The notes under the pieces are model-generated. The model worked only from the letters and a program-made list of their open reading frames with translations, searched no databases and was not told the DNA's origin. Shown piece after piece: positions 53,008-64,000 of a DNA stretch of 64,000 bases. The first letter of the stretch is position 1. Every line of letters starts with the position of its first letter. A program made the translations under genes and the position numbers. Source of the stretch: Methylogaea oryzae (GTDB lineage Bacteria > Pseudomonadota > Gammaproteobacteria > Methylococcales > Methylococcaceae); contig NZ_AP019782.1 in assembly GCF_019669985.1 (NCBI RefSeq), forward strand, positions 1,170,501-1,234,500, written 5' to 3'.

Positions 53008-55308
53008 ATGCAGGCATACTCGTTGAATGTGGAGCGTTGGCGCCGCGATCTTCTGGCCGGCGCTTCGGTGTTTTTCATTTCGCTGCCGCTGTGTTTGGGG
53101 ATCGCCCTGGCGTCGGGCACGCCCCTGTATTCGGGCTTGATCGCCGGCATACTCGGCGGCGTGGTGGTGGGGGCCGTCAGCCGGTCGGACTTGAGCGTCA
53201 GCGGGCCGGCGGCCGGCTTGACCGCTTTCGTGTTTCTCGCCGTGCGCGACCTGGGCTCCTACGAGGCCCTGCTGCTGGTGGTGGTCTACGCCGGGTTTTT
53301 GCAGATGCTGTTCGCCGCCTTGCGGCTGGGGCTGATCGGCGACTATTTCCCGTCCAACGTGGTGCAGGGCATGCTCACCGGCGTCGGGCTGATCATCGTG
53401 CTCAAGCAAATTCCCCATTGGCTGGGCTGGGACATGGACGTGGAAGGGGATTTCGCCTTTTTCCAGATCGACGGCGAGACCACTTTGTCGGAACTGTTGG
53501 AGCTGGGCGACCACATCACCCCGGGGGCGGCTCTGGTCGGCGTCGTCGCCTGGATCACCCTGGAGTTGTGGGAGAGCCTTGGCCGCGGCAGGAAGCACGC
53601 CGTTCCGGGCGGTTTGCTGGCGATCATCGCCGGCATCGCCGTCAACGAATCGCTCACGGCGCTGGGCAGTCCGCTGGCCCTGGAAAGCACCCACCTGGTC
53701 AGCGTGCCGGTGGCCGCCTCGCCGGCCGAATGGTTGAAGTTTCTGGATTTTCCCGATTTTTCCCGCTGGAGCGACGGCAAGGTATGGTCGGCGGCGCTGG
53801 TTCTGGCGTCCATGGCTTCGGTGGAAACCCTGCTCAACCTGGAGGCTCTGGAGAAACTCGACCCGCAGCGCCGCTACGTGTCGCCCAACCGGGAACTGTT
53901 GGCGCAAGGGGTGGGCAACGTGCTGTCCGGGTTGTGCGGCGGCCTGCCGCTCACCTCGGTGGTGGTGCGCAGCTCGGCCAACCTGGAAGCCGGCGCCGCC
54001 AGCCGCTGGTCCGCCATCGTGCAGGGCCTGTTGTTGCTGGTTTGCGTGCTGACGGTGCCGGCCTGGCTGAACCGCGTGCCCCTGGCCGCCGTGGCGGCGG
54101 TGATGCTGGTGATCGGCTATCGCATGGCCCACTGGGAACTGTTCCGCGCCATGTACGCCAAGGGCCGCGACCAGTTCGCGCCGTTCCTGACGACGGTGGT
54201 CGCGGTGCTGCTGGTGGACGTGCTGCACGGCGTGGCCATCGGCATGGCGGTGAGCATCGTTTTCATCCTGCGGCGCAACTTCCGCAACCCCATCGCGTTC
54301 TTCCGCAACCGCCATGTGGAAAACCACGCCATCAAGCTGGAACTGGCCTCGGAAGTCTCCTTCCTCAACAAAGCCAGCGTGCTGGTGTCCCTGGAAAACG
54401 TGCCGTCAGGCGCCAAGCTCATCATCGACGCGGGCAACACCCGCTATATCGATCACGACGTGCTGGAAATCCTGCGGGAATTCGTCGAGGTGAAGGCGCC
54501 GGCGAAAAACATCCAATTGACCTTGCTGGGGTTTCAGGACCGCTACGACATCGACAATACCGAAACCATTTACGACGTGGTGCTGGGCGACGAGCTGGAG
54601 AATCTGGCCGAGCAGGAAGACCTGGTCTACTGGCAAAAAACCCTCCAATCGCGCCTCACGCCCCATTTGGCCCTGCAACTGCTCAAGGAAGGCAATTTCC
54701 GCTTCGTCAACAACTTGCAGATGGACCGGGACCTGTTGAAAACCATCAACGTCACCAAGGAAGGCCAATACCCCATCGCCGCCATCTTGAGCTGTATCGA
54801 TTCGCGCACCTCGGCCGAATTGATTTTCGACCAGGGCCTGGGCGACATCTTCAGCATCCGCATCGCCGGCAACGTGCTCAACGAGGACATCCTCGGCAGC
54901 ATGGAGTTCGCCTGCAAAGTGGCCGGCTCCAAGATCGTCGTGGTGCTCGGCCACAGCCGCTGCGGCGCCATCAAGGGCGCTTGCGACCACGTGCAACTGG
55001 GCCATCTCACCGGCCTGGTGCAGAAAGTCGAGCCGGCCATGGCGCGGGTCACCCATATCCTGGAACAGCGCAATTCCAAGAACGCCGCATTCGTCGAATG
55101 CGTGGCGGTGGAAAACGTCCGCTGGGTGATGGAGCAAATCTACCGGCGCAGTCCCATCCTGGCCGGCATGGTGGACCGCAACGAAATCGGCATTGTCGGC
55201 GGCATGTACGAAGTGGAGAGCGGCGTGGTGGAGTTTTACGAAGACCCCCGTTTCCTGGTTCAAACCGACAAAGACCGCGAAGTGGTGGCGGCCATGGCGA
55301 TGGATTGA
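53008..55308 (+). CDS. SulP-family bicarbonate transporter fused to beta-carbonic anhydrase
   Basis: A 766-residue fusion. Residues 1-430 are a SulP transporter (AGASVFFISLPLCLGIALASG (in part), SGPAAGLTAFVFL, about a dozen helices). Residues about 455-545 are a STAS domain (AKLIIDAGNTRYIDHDVLEIL). Residues about 560-766 are a beta-carbonic anhydrase with the zinc ligands Cys596-x-Asp598-x-Arg (CIDSRTS) and His649-x-x-Cys652 (HSRCGA). It probably imports bicarbonate or sulfate and interconverts CO2 and bicarbonate at the inner membrane face. Strong ribosome-binding site. Divergent from the dab operon, which supports a carbon-supply role. Confidence 0.93.
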   Translation: MQAYSLNVERWRRDLLAGASVFFISLPLCLGIALASGTPLYSGLIAGILGGVVVGAVSRSDLSVSGPAAGLTAFVFLAVRDLGSYEALLLVVVYAGFLQMLFAALRLGLIGDYFPSNVVQGMLTGVGLIIVLKQIPHWLGWDMDVEGDFAFFQIDGETTLSELLELGDHITPGAALVGVVAWITLELWESLGRGRKHAVPGGLLAIIAGIAVNESLTALGSPLALESTHLVSVPVAASPAEWLKFLDFPDFSRWSDGKVWSAALVLASMASVETLLNLEALEKLDPQRRYVSPNRELLAQGVGNVLSGLCGGLPLTSVVVRSSANLEAGAASRWSAIVQGLLLLVCVLTVPAWLNRVPLAAVAAVMLVIGYRMAHWELFRAMYAKGRDQFAPFLTTVVAVLLVDVLHGVAIGMAVSIVFILRRNFRNPIAFFRNRHVENHAIKLELASEVSFLNKASVLVSLENVPSGAKLIIDAGNTRYIDHDVLEILREFVEVKAPAKNIQLTLLGFQDRYDIDNTETIYDVVLGDELENLAEQEDLVYWQKTLQSRLTPHLALQLLKEGNFRFVNNLQMDRDLLKTINVTKEGQYPIAAILSCIDSRTSAELIFDQGLGDIFSIRIAGNVLNEDILGSMEFACKVAGSKIVVVLGHSRCGAIKGACDHVQLGHLTGLVQKVEPAMARVTHILEQRNSKNAAFVECVAVENVRWVMEQIYRRSPILAGMVDRNEIGIVGGMYEVESGVVEFYEDPRFLVQTDKDREVVAAMAMD

Positions 55309-55327
55309 CCGTAGTGGAGTGTGCGCG

Positions 55328-58431
<3,104 letters not shown>

Positions 58432-58435
<4 letters not shown>

Positions 58436-59838
58436 ACGGTCGGCTGCGCGTCTTCCAGCAAACGGAAAATCGCCGGGTCGCTGCAACAGGCGGCGTTGAA
58501 GCGCAGCCAGGGCGAGGCTTCCTGCTGCGGGCTGAACAGGGCGCCCGGCGCCAGCATCACGCCCTGCTTGGCGGCGGCCGCCGCCAGGACCGTGGCGTTT
58601 TCGCCGCTTGCCCGCCGCGCCCAGATGAACAGGCCGTCCTCGCTTTCCTGGTAAAGCTGCAAGCCGCTGCGTTCCAGGCTGCGCGAGGCTTCCAGCCGCG
58701 CCTTGCGCAGCCGGCTCCTGAGCTTTTCCAGGTGCTTGCGGTAATAGCCGTCCGTCAGCAGCTCGTACAGCAGCCGTTCGTCGATTTCGGACGTGGTGAG
58801 GCTGGTCAGCAGCTTGAGGTCGGTGAGGCTCTCGGCCAGTTCGTAGCGGCAGGCCAGATAGCCCACCCGCAGGCTGGCGGACACGGTTTTGGAAAAGCCG
58901 CCGACGAAAATCACGCGCTGTAGCTGGTCCAGGGTCGCCAGGCGGGTGGGTTGGCCGGCGAGGAAATCGCCGTAGATGTCGTCCTCGACGATGGTCAGGT
59001 CGTAGCGCTCGGCCAGTTGCAGCACCCGATAAGCCACCGCCTGGCCGATGCTGGCGCCGGTGGGATTGTGCAGCAGGGTGTTGGTGAAAAAAATCCGCGG
59101 CCGGTGCTCCTGGATCAGGCTTTCCATCACCGCCGTGTCCGGCCCCAGCGGCGTCCACGGCACGCCCACCAGCTTGGCCCCCAGCAGTTTCAGATAGCCG
59201 AACAGGGTGTAATAGCCGGGATCGTCCACCAGCACCGTATCGCCCGGCTTGATGAAATAGCGGCTGATCAGGTCCAGGGCGTGGGTGGCGCCGCGGGTGG
59301 TGACGATCTGCCGGGTGGTGCAGCCCACTTCCTGGTCTTGCAGGCGCCGCGCCAGCAGGGCGCGCAACGGTTCGTAGCCGGCCGGCGAGCCGTAGCCGGT
59401 CAGGTAGCTGCCGCTTTTGCGGGAGAGGGTGCGCAGGCTGCGCTGGATGCCGCTTTCGTCCATCCATTCGCCCGGCAGCCAGCCGGCCCCCGGCATGGCG
59501 ACGTGGGGCTGCTCGCGCAGGGCGTTGCGCAGCAGCCACAGCACGTCCACCGCCCGTTCCAACTGGCAACCCTGGCCGGCCGCCGCGTCGGACTGCTCGC
59601 GGCCGGCCACGTAAAAGCCCGAACCCTGGCGCGATTTGAGGTAGCCCATGGCCACCAGCCGGTCGAACGCCTGCACCACGGTGAACTTGCTGACGCCGTG
59701 ATCGTCGGCGAAACGGCGGATGGCCGGCAGGCGAGCGCCGGGGCGCAGGGCGCGCTCGTCGATGCGCTGCTTGATGCCGGTGACGATCTGTTCGATCAAG
59801 GGCCGGCTGTCGTGGGGATCGAGGTCGATGGCGTTCAT
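58432..59838 (-). CDS. MocR-type GntR/aminotransferase transcriptional regulator
   Basis: A 468-residue fusion. The N-terminal GntR winged helix (RPLIEQIVTGIKQRIDERALRPGARLPAIR (in part), HGVSKFTVVQAFDRLVAMGYL (in part)) is joined by a linker to a class I aminotransferase domain with the PLP lysine in GGFSKTVSASLRVGYLA, plus VDDPGYYTLFGYL and VEDDIYGDFL. MocR proteins sense pyridoxal phosphate or amino compounds and often control a divergent gene, here the EamA permease. Its stop overlaps that of the ATPase gene. Confidence 0.93.
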
Positions 59839-59951
59839 TGTATAGGTGGCGCGACCGGTACAGGTTCAGGATATTTCGTGGAATTGTACCTGTATTGTCC
59901 TGCGTTTGAAGCCTATTGTGCTTGCCAGACCCACCCACGGAGGCAGCACCC
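59839..59951. promoter_or_regulatory. Divergent control region of the MocR regulator and EamA permease
   Basis: TACAGGT (59859-59865) and ACCTGTA (59888-59894) form a 7-bp inverted repeat with a 22-base spacer. TATAGGT (59841-59847) is a third, degenerate half site in direct orientation with the first. They lie between the two starts and are good MocR operator candidates. Confidence 0.5.
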
Positions 59952-60854
59952 ATGACCACGGAACACAGCAACCGGCGCCAAGGCGGAATCCTGGCCTTTT
60001 TCGGCATCGCCGGTTTCAGCCTGACCTTGCCGGCCACGCGATTGGCGGTATTGCACCTGGACCCCTGGTTCGTCGCCCTGGGCCGGGGCGTGTTGGCGGC
60101 TCTGTTGGCGGCCGTCGCCCTGCGGCTGACCCGCCAGCCCTGGCCGGGGTTGCGCCATCTGCGCGGCCTGAGCCTGGTGGCCCTGGGCGTCATCGTCGGC
60201 TTTCCGGTGCTGACCGCCTGGGCCATGCAGGACTTGCCCGCTTCCCACGGCGGCATCACCCTGTCCATCACGCCGCTGGCGACCGCCTTGCTGGGCGCCC
60301 GGCTGGCCGGGGAGCGGCTGCCGGCGCGCTTTTGGCTCGCCAGCCTGGCCGGCGGCGCGGCGGTATTCGCTTTTTCCCTGCACGCCGGCGACGGCGTATT
60401 CCGCCTGGGCGACCTGTGGCTGCTGGCGGCGGCGCTGCTGGCCGCCATGGGGTACGCGGAAGGGGCGCGCTTGGCGCCGGCGTTGGGCGGCTGGCAGGTG
60501 ATCTGCTGGGCGCTGGTGATCGCTGCGCCGCTGCTGGCCGCGCCTTTGATCTGGATCGCGTTGCGCACGCCGCCGGTCGCGCCGGCCGAGGCCTGGGCCG
60601 GTTTCGCCTATGTGGGCCTGGTGAGCCAATTCCTGGCTTTCATGTTTTGGTATCGTGGCCTGGCCCTGGGCGGCATCGCCCGCACCAGCCAGATTCAACT
60701 GTTGCAGCCGTTTTTGACCCTGGGCGCTTGCGCGCTGTTGCTGGGCGAGCCTTTGAGCGCTTCCATGCTGGCGGTGGCGGCCGTCGTGGTGTCCAGCTTG
60801 TGGGTCAGCCAGCGCGCGCCGTCCCGTTTGACCGTCCGTCCGAAACCCCTCTAA
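59952..60854 (+). CDS. EamA-family permease (drug/metabolite transporter)
   Basis: A 300-residue inner-membrane protein with ten predicted helices in two EamA repeats (FFGIAGFSLTLPATRLAVLH (in part) and WAGFAYVGLVSQFLAFMFWYRGLALGG (in part)). Likely an amino-acid or metabolite exporter. The ATG at 59952 is chosen because GGAGG lies 8 bases before it. An earlier ATG at 59916 lacks a signal. Divergent from the MocR regulator and first of a run with a GST and an aminotransferase. Confidence 0.9.
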   Translation: MTTEHSNRRQGGILAFFGIAGFSLTLPATRLAVLHLDPWFVALGRGVLAALLAAVALRLTRQPWPGLRHLRGLSLVALGVIVGFPVLTAWAMQDLPASHGGITLSITPLATALLGARLAGERLPARFWLASLAGGAAVFAFSLHAGDGVFRLGDLWLLAAALLAAMGYAEGARLAPALGGWQVICWALVIAAPLLAAPLIWIALRTPPVAPAEAWAGFAYVGLVSQFLAFMFWYRGLALGGIARTSQIQLLQPFLTLGACALLLGEPLSASMLAVAAVVVSSLWVSQRAPSRLTVRPKPL

Positions 60855-60869
60855 ACGACAAGGAGCACG

Positions 60870-61466
60870 ATGATGAAACTGTACGATATGGAACTGTCCG
60901 GCAACTGCTACAAAATTCGCTTGTTTTGCGCCTTGCTGGGCCTGGATTGCGAGTCCGTTGCCGTGGACTTGTTCAAGGGCGAACAGAAAAGCGCCGCTTT
61001 CCTGCAACTGAATCCGCGCGGCCAGGTGCCGGTGCTGGACGACGGCGGCACGGTGGTGTGGGACTCCATGGCGATCCTGGTTTACCTGGCGAAAAAGTAC
61101 GGCGGCGAAAGCTGGCTGCCCGGCGAGGCGGAAGCCCTGGCCCGGGTCATGCAATGGCTGGCCCTGTCGGAAAACGAAATCCTTTACGGCCTGGCGCGCG
61201 CCCGCGTCATCAAGCTGTTCAACCGGCCGGGGGATCTGGCGCAGTGCCAGCAACTGGGCAAGGCCGGCCTGGCGGTGCTGGAAAGCCGTCTCGCCAACGG
61301 TTCCTGGCTGGCCGGCGACGGCCCGACCATCGCCGACATCGCCTGTTATCCCTACGTCGCCCTGGCGCCGGAAGGCGATGTGGCGCTGGACGATTATCCC
61401 CAAGTGCGGCAATGGATCGCCCGCATCCAGGCTTTGCCCGGTTACGTCGGGATGCCGGGACTATGA
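60870..61466 (+). CDS. Glutathione S-transferase
   Basis: A 198-residue cytosolic GST. The thioredoxin-like N-terminal domain reads MKLYDMELSGNCYKIRLFCALLGLD (in part), with LNPRGQVPVLDDGG and the glutathione contact DSMAILVYLAKKYG. A helical C-terminal domain follows with the N-capping motif LAGDGPTIADIACYPYV. AAGGAG precedes the ATG. Its stop overlaps the next gene's ATG (ATGA), so the GST and the aminotransferase are coupled. Confidence 0.93.
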   Translation: MMKLYDMELSGNCYKIRLFCALLGLDCESVAVDLFKGEQKSAAFLQLNPRGQVPVLDDGGTVVWDSMAILVYLAKKYGGESWLPGEAEALARVMQWLALSENEILYGLARARVIKLFNRPGDLAQCQQLGKAGLAVLESRLANGSWLAGDGPTIADIACYPYVALAPEGDVALDDYPQVRQWIARIQALPGYVGMPGL

Positions 61467-62683
61467 CGGCCATGGACGCGCACAATGCGGCCTCGACGCC
61501 GCCCTTGTCCCGCCGCACCGAACGGGTGGCCGGCTCGTTGATCCGGGAAATCCTCAAAGTGACCCAGCGGCTGGAGGTGATCTCTTTCGCCGGCGGCCTG
61601 CCGGCGGACGATTTGATGCCAAAGCTGGACTTCGCCGCGTTGCATGGCGACCCGCGCCAATACGGCGCCAGCGAAGGCGAGCAGCCGCTGCGCGAGGCGG
61701 TGGCGGCGCGGCTGGCCGGACTGGGCCTGGCCTGCGACGCGGAACAGGTGCTGATCACTTCCGGCTCCCAGCAGGGCATCGACCTGGTGGGCAAACTGTT
61801 CATCGACGAAGGCTCGCCGGTGTTGCTGGAAGCGCCGTCCTACCTGGCCGCCATCCAGGCGTTCCGCGTCTACGGCGCCGAATTCCACGGCCTGCGCTTG
61901 TCGGAGGACGGCATCGATCCGGAGGCGCTGCGCCAGGCCATCGCCCGCCGGCGGCCGGCTTTCGTCTACCTGATCCCCACCTTCCAGAACCCGACCGGCT
62001 ACTGTTACAGCGAGGCTAACCGCCGCGCCGTGGCGGCGGTGCTGGACGAAGCCGGCGTGCCGCTGGTGGAGGACGATCCCTACCGCGACCTGGCCTACGG
62101 GCCGGCGGAGCGGACGCCCATTTGCGCCTATTTGCGCCGCGCGCCCTGGGTGTATCTGGGCAGCTTCTCCAAAATCACCGCGCCGGGCCTGCGCATCGGC
62201 TATCTGGCCGCCTCGCCCGCGTTGTTCCCCTGGCTGCTGCGACTGAAGCAGGCCAGCGATTTGCACAGCAACCGCATCAGCCAGGCTTGGCTGGCGCGCT
62301 TTCTGGAAGGGGAGGCTTTCGAACGGCATTTGGCGAACCTGGCCGGCGTCTACGCCGAACGGCGCGACACCATGCAGGCGTCCTTGCAGCGCCATTTTTC
62401 GGGGCTGGCCCAATGGCGTCTGCCCGACGGCGGCTTGTTCTTCTGGTTGCGGCTAAGCGGGGAATGCGACACCCTGGCCGCGCTGCAAATCGCCCTGGCG
62501 AGCAACATCGCTTTCATGCCGGGAGATCCGTTCTTCCCCCTGGCGGAACAGCGCTACCCGGCGCTGCGGCTGAATTTCAGCCACGCGGCGCCGGCCGACA
62601 TCGAGCGCGGCGTCGCGCGGCTGGCGCAAGTGCTCGGCGAGTGCATCGAGCCGGGCCGGTTAACGCCGGGCCTGGCGGCATGA
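61463..62683 (+). CDS. PLP-dependent aminotransferase (class I, LysN/2-aminoadipate type)
   Basis: A 406-residue enzyme of the aminotransferase I fold. Markers are VISFAGGLPADDLMP, QYGASEGEQPLREAVAARL, ITSGSQQGIDLVGKLFIDEG, the PTFQNPTGYCYS motif, VEDDPYRDL and the PLP lysine in LGSFSKITAPGLRIGYLAAS. This set is typical of the 2-aminoadipate/aromatic aminotransferase group without a DNA-binding domain. Coupled by ATGA to the GST. Under likely control of the MocR regulator at 58.4 kb. Substrate not determined. Confidence 0.9.
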   Translation: MTAMDAHNAASTPPLSRRTERVAGSLIREILKVTQRLEVISFAGGLPADDLMPKLDFAALHGDPRQYGASEGEQPLREAVAARLAGLGLACDAEQVLITSGSQQGIDLVGKLFIDEGSPVLLEAPSYLAAIQAFRVYGAEFHGLRLSEDGIDPEALRQAIARRRPAFVYLIPTFQNPTGYCYSEANRRAVAAVLDEAGVPLVEDDPYRDLAYGPAERTPICAYLRRAPWVYLGSFSKITAPGLRIGYLAASPALFPWLLRLKQASDLHSNRISQAWLARFLEGEAFERHLANLAGVYAERRDTMQASLQRHFSGLAQWRLPDGGLFFWLRLSGECDTLAALQIALASNIAFMPGDPFFPLAEQRYPALRLNFSHAAPADIERGVARLAQVLGECIEPGRLTPGLAA

Positions 62684-62720
62684 ATCTTTCATATCGTTAT
62701 CCATAAGGAGCGTGATTCCC

Positions 62721-63371
62721 ATGAGTTTGACCCTGGTCATCGGCAACAAAAACTACTCGTCCTGGTCCCTGCGGCCCTGGCTTTACCTGAAACACCACGG
62801 CATCGCTTTCGAGGAAGTCCGTATCCCGCTGTATCGGGAGGATTCCAAAGCGAAAATCTTGGCCCGTTCGCCGTCCGGCAAAGTGCCGGCCCTACGCGAC
62901 GGCGACATAGTCGTGTGGGATTCGTTGGCGATCCTGGAATATCTGGCCGAGCGCTTTCCGGCAACCCGCGGCTGGCCCGAGGACCTGGGCGACAGGGCCA
63001 CGGCCCGCAGCCTCGCGGCGGAAATGCACGCCGGCTTCCAGGCCCTGCGCAACGAATGCGGCATGAACTGCCGCCGCCCGCCGGCCGCCAAGGATTTATC
63101 CGAAGCCGCCCGCAAGGATGTCGCCCGCGTCAGCCAAATCTGGCGGGAATGCCGCGAGCGCTACGCCGGGGAAGGCCCCTGGCTGTTCGGCCGCTTCGGT
63201 ATCGTCGACGCCATGTATGCGCCGGTGGCCCTGCGTTTCCACACCTACCGGCTGGACGGCGGCCCGGCCGTGCAAGCCTATGTGGACCATGTGTTGGCAA
63301 ACCCCGCCATGGCCGAATGGACGGCCGCCGGCCGGCAGGAAAGCGAGACGATTGCGGCATTCGACGAGTGA
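62721..63371 (+). CDS. Glutathione S-transferase (second)
   Basis: A 216-residue GST of a different subgroup from the first. The N-terminal domain is LTLVIGNKNYSSWSLRPWLYLKHHGI (in part), where the NYSSWS serine is a likely catalytic residue, with SPSGKVPALRDGD and WDSLAILEYLAERFP. The C-terminal domain ends in FGIVDAMYAPVALRFHTYRL. The ATG at 62721 fits AAGGAG 11 bases upstream. A GTG at 62712 is too close to that site. Last gene of the run. Confidence 0.92.
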   Translation: MSLTLVIGNKNYSSWSLRPWLYLKHHGIAFEEVRIPLYREDSKAKILARSPSGKVPALRDGDIVVWDSLAILEYLAERFPATRGWPEDLGDRATARSLAAEMHAGFQALRNECGMNCRRPPAAKDLSEAARKDVARVSQIWRECRERYAGEGPWLFGRFGIVDAMYAPVALRFHTYRLDGGPAVQAYVDHVLANPAMAEWTAAGRQESETIAAFDE

Positions 63372-63412
63372 GCCGCGGGCGGCAAAAGTCTTGTAGGGCA
63401 GGCATTTCGCGT

Positions 63413-63444
63413 TATCGTTCCCACGCTGCAGCGTGGGAACGATA
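63413..63444. repeat. Perfect 32-bp palindrome, copy 3
   Basis: Each 16-base arm reads TATCGTTCCCACGCTG. It lies between two convergent genes, where it could terminate both. Relative to copy 1, GTT/AAC at the tip is GCT/AGC, so pairing is conserved. Confidence 0.88.
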
Positions 63445-63462
63445 CAACCGTGTCCACCCAAC

Positions 63463-64000
63463 CTACGCTTGCCCTTCCTCCTCCTCTTCTTCCTGGTACT
63501 TCAGCAAGGGATGCATGGTGTTGACCAGGCCGGCGAGCATGCCGGCGTAGTAGCTGACGATGCCGGCCACCAGGCCGAACTGGGCGAAGAACACGCCGCC
63601 GATGCAGACCACGCCGGGGACGATGCTGCTCGCCAGGTTGATCTTCATGTTGTGTTCGAAGTCGTCGCCGATGTCGAACAGCCGGTTCAACTTGTTGAGC
63701 GTGCCGTCCATGAAGATGATCTGGGCCGTGTCGGTGGCGGCTGTGGAGGCGCCTTTCAGGGAAATGGAGACGTTGGCTTTTTTCAACGCGATGGAGTCGT
63801 TGATGCCGTCTCCCACGAAACAAACGAACCGTCCTTGCTGGCGCAGGCCTTCCACCAGGGCCGCCTTGTCGCCGGGCAGGGTTTGCGCGAAATAGTTGTC
63901 GATGCCCAGCGCTTCGGCCAAGTTGCGGGTAGGCTCCTCGTGGTCGCCGGAGATGATGTAGAGCTGCAGGTCGCGCTTTTTCAGTTCTTCGATGACCGCC
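63463..64000 (-). CDS. Metal-transporting P-type ATPase, C-terminal part (partial)
   Basis: The end of a P1B-type ATPase or similar HAD-fold pump, running past the right edge. Visible are VIEELKKRDLQLYIISGDHEEPTRNLAEALGI (in part), the hinge CFVGDGINDSIALKKANVSISL (in part), a segment equivalent to the aspartate-bearing end of the P domain, and two C-terminal helices (SIVPGVVCIGGVFF, GLVAGIVSYYAGMLAGLVNT). The tail is YQEEEEEEGQA. The final helices lack the usual CPC-partner residues (they carry N-T), so the metal cannot be named. Unlike the P2 ATPase at 55-58 kb. Confidence 0.85.
   Translation of the reverse strand, partial: AVIEELKKRDLQLYIISGDHEEPTRNLAEALGIDNYFAQTLPGDKAALVEGLRQQGRFVCFVGDGINDSIALKKANVSISLKGASTAATDTAQIIFMDGTLNKLNRLFDIGDDFEHNMKINLASSIVPGVVCIGGVFFAQFGLVAGIVSYYAGMLAGLVNTMHPLLKYQEEEEEEGQA

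Overview
The window is about 64 kb of high-G+C DNA (roughly two thirds G+C by eye) from a gammaproteobacterium. CreB/CreC/CreD, PilS/PilR, MltB, a CusB/CusC pair and glutamine-dependent NAD synthetase all fit that class. A DabA-type inorganic carbon cluster, a SulP-carbonic anhydrase fusion, a diheme cytochrome, glycogen synthesis and cobalamin synthesis would suit a methanotroph or autotroph of the Methylococcaceae type. No methane monooxygenase, Rubisco or rRNA gene is present, so this placement is an inference.

Layout, left to right. 1-3.0 kb: metal efflux adaptor (cut by the edge), outer-membrane factor and a small Met/His/Cys-rich protein. 3.1-7.7 kb: GlgC, a cation diffusion facilitator, an M42 peptidase and an AI-2E-type permease. 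7.7-12.9 kb: a DUF2806-like protein and the translationally coupled DUF2339/DUF3999 envelope pair. The DUF3999 signal-peptide region carries an in-frame REP-type repeat pair. 13.1-19.7 kb: MltB, a sorbosone dehydrogenase-like protein, a diheme cytochrome c followed by a cytochrome P450, and a GH19 lysozyme/chitinase. 19.7-26.3 kb: late cobalamin synthesis (cobQ divergent from cobU-cobT-x-cobS-cbiB-cobD), where x is an unknown Ala/Pro/Lys-rich membrane-anchored protein. bluB, for the lower ligand, lies 11 kb away.

26.4-36.7 kb: DUF4153 protein and CreD, then a 3 kb island of about 50% G+C, then CreC, CreB and a DUF5685-like protein with a 21-cysteine tail. The island holds two TIR-domain proteins and a single-pass membrane protein. 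It separates creD from creBC. A perfect match to the E. coli cre-tag remains in front of creD, so CreB could still control it in trans. The island is the best candidate for a poorly described system: a DUF1863 TIR protein and a membrane protein joined by TGATG, resembling a Thoeris-like signal-plus-membrane-effector module, next to a TIR-TPR protein.

36.7-42.7 kb: BluB, PilR, PilS, NadE and a CheZ-like protein. 42.8-55.3 kb: an inorganic carbon cluster read leftward (NuoM-like, DabA, NuoL-like and two more NuoM-like subunits) and, divergently, the SulP-beta-carbonic anhydrase fusion. The intergenic region holds two related 15-bp inverted repeats. The leftward operon is interrupted by a DUF559 nuclease-like gene bracketed by 38-bp inverted REP sequences, which looks like a mobile unit. 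55.3-64 kb: a P2-type cation ATPase, a MocR regulator divergent from an EamA permease-GST-aminotransferase-GST run, and the end of a second P-type ATPase cut by the edge.

Three families of short palindromic repeats are scattered between genes. No tRNA, rRNA, CRISPR array, phage or transposase gene was seen.
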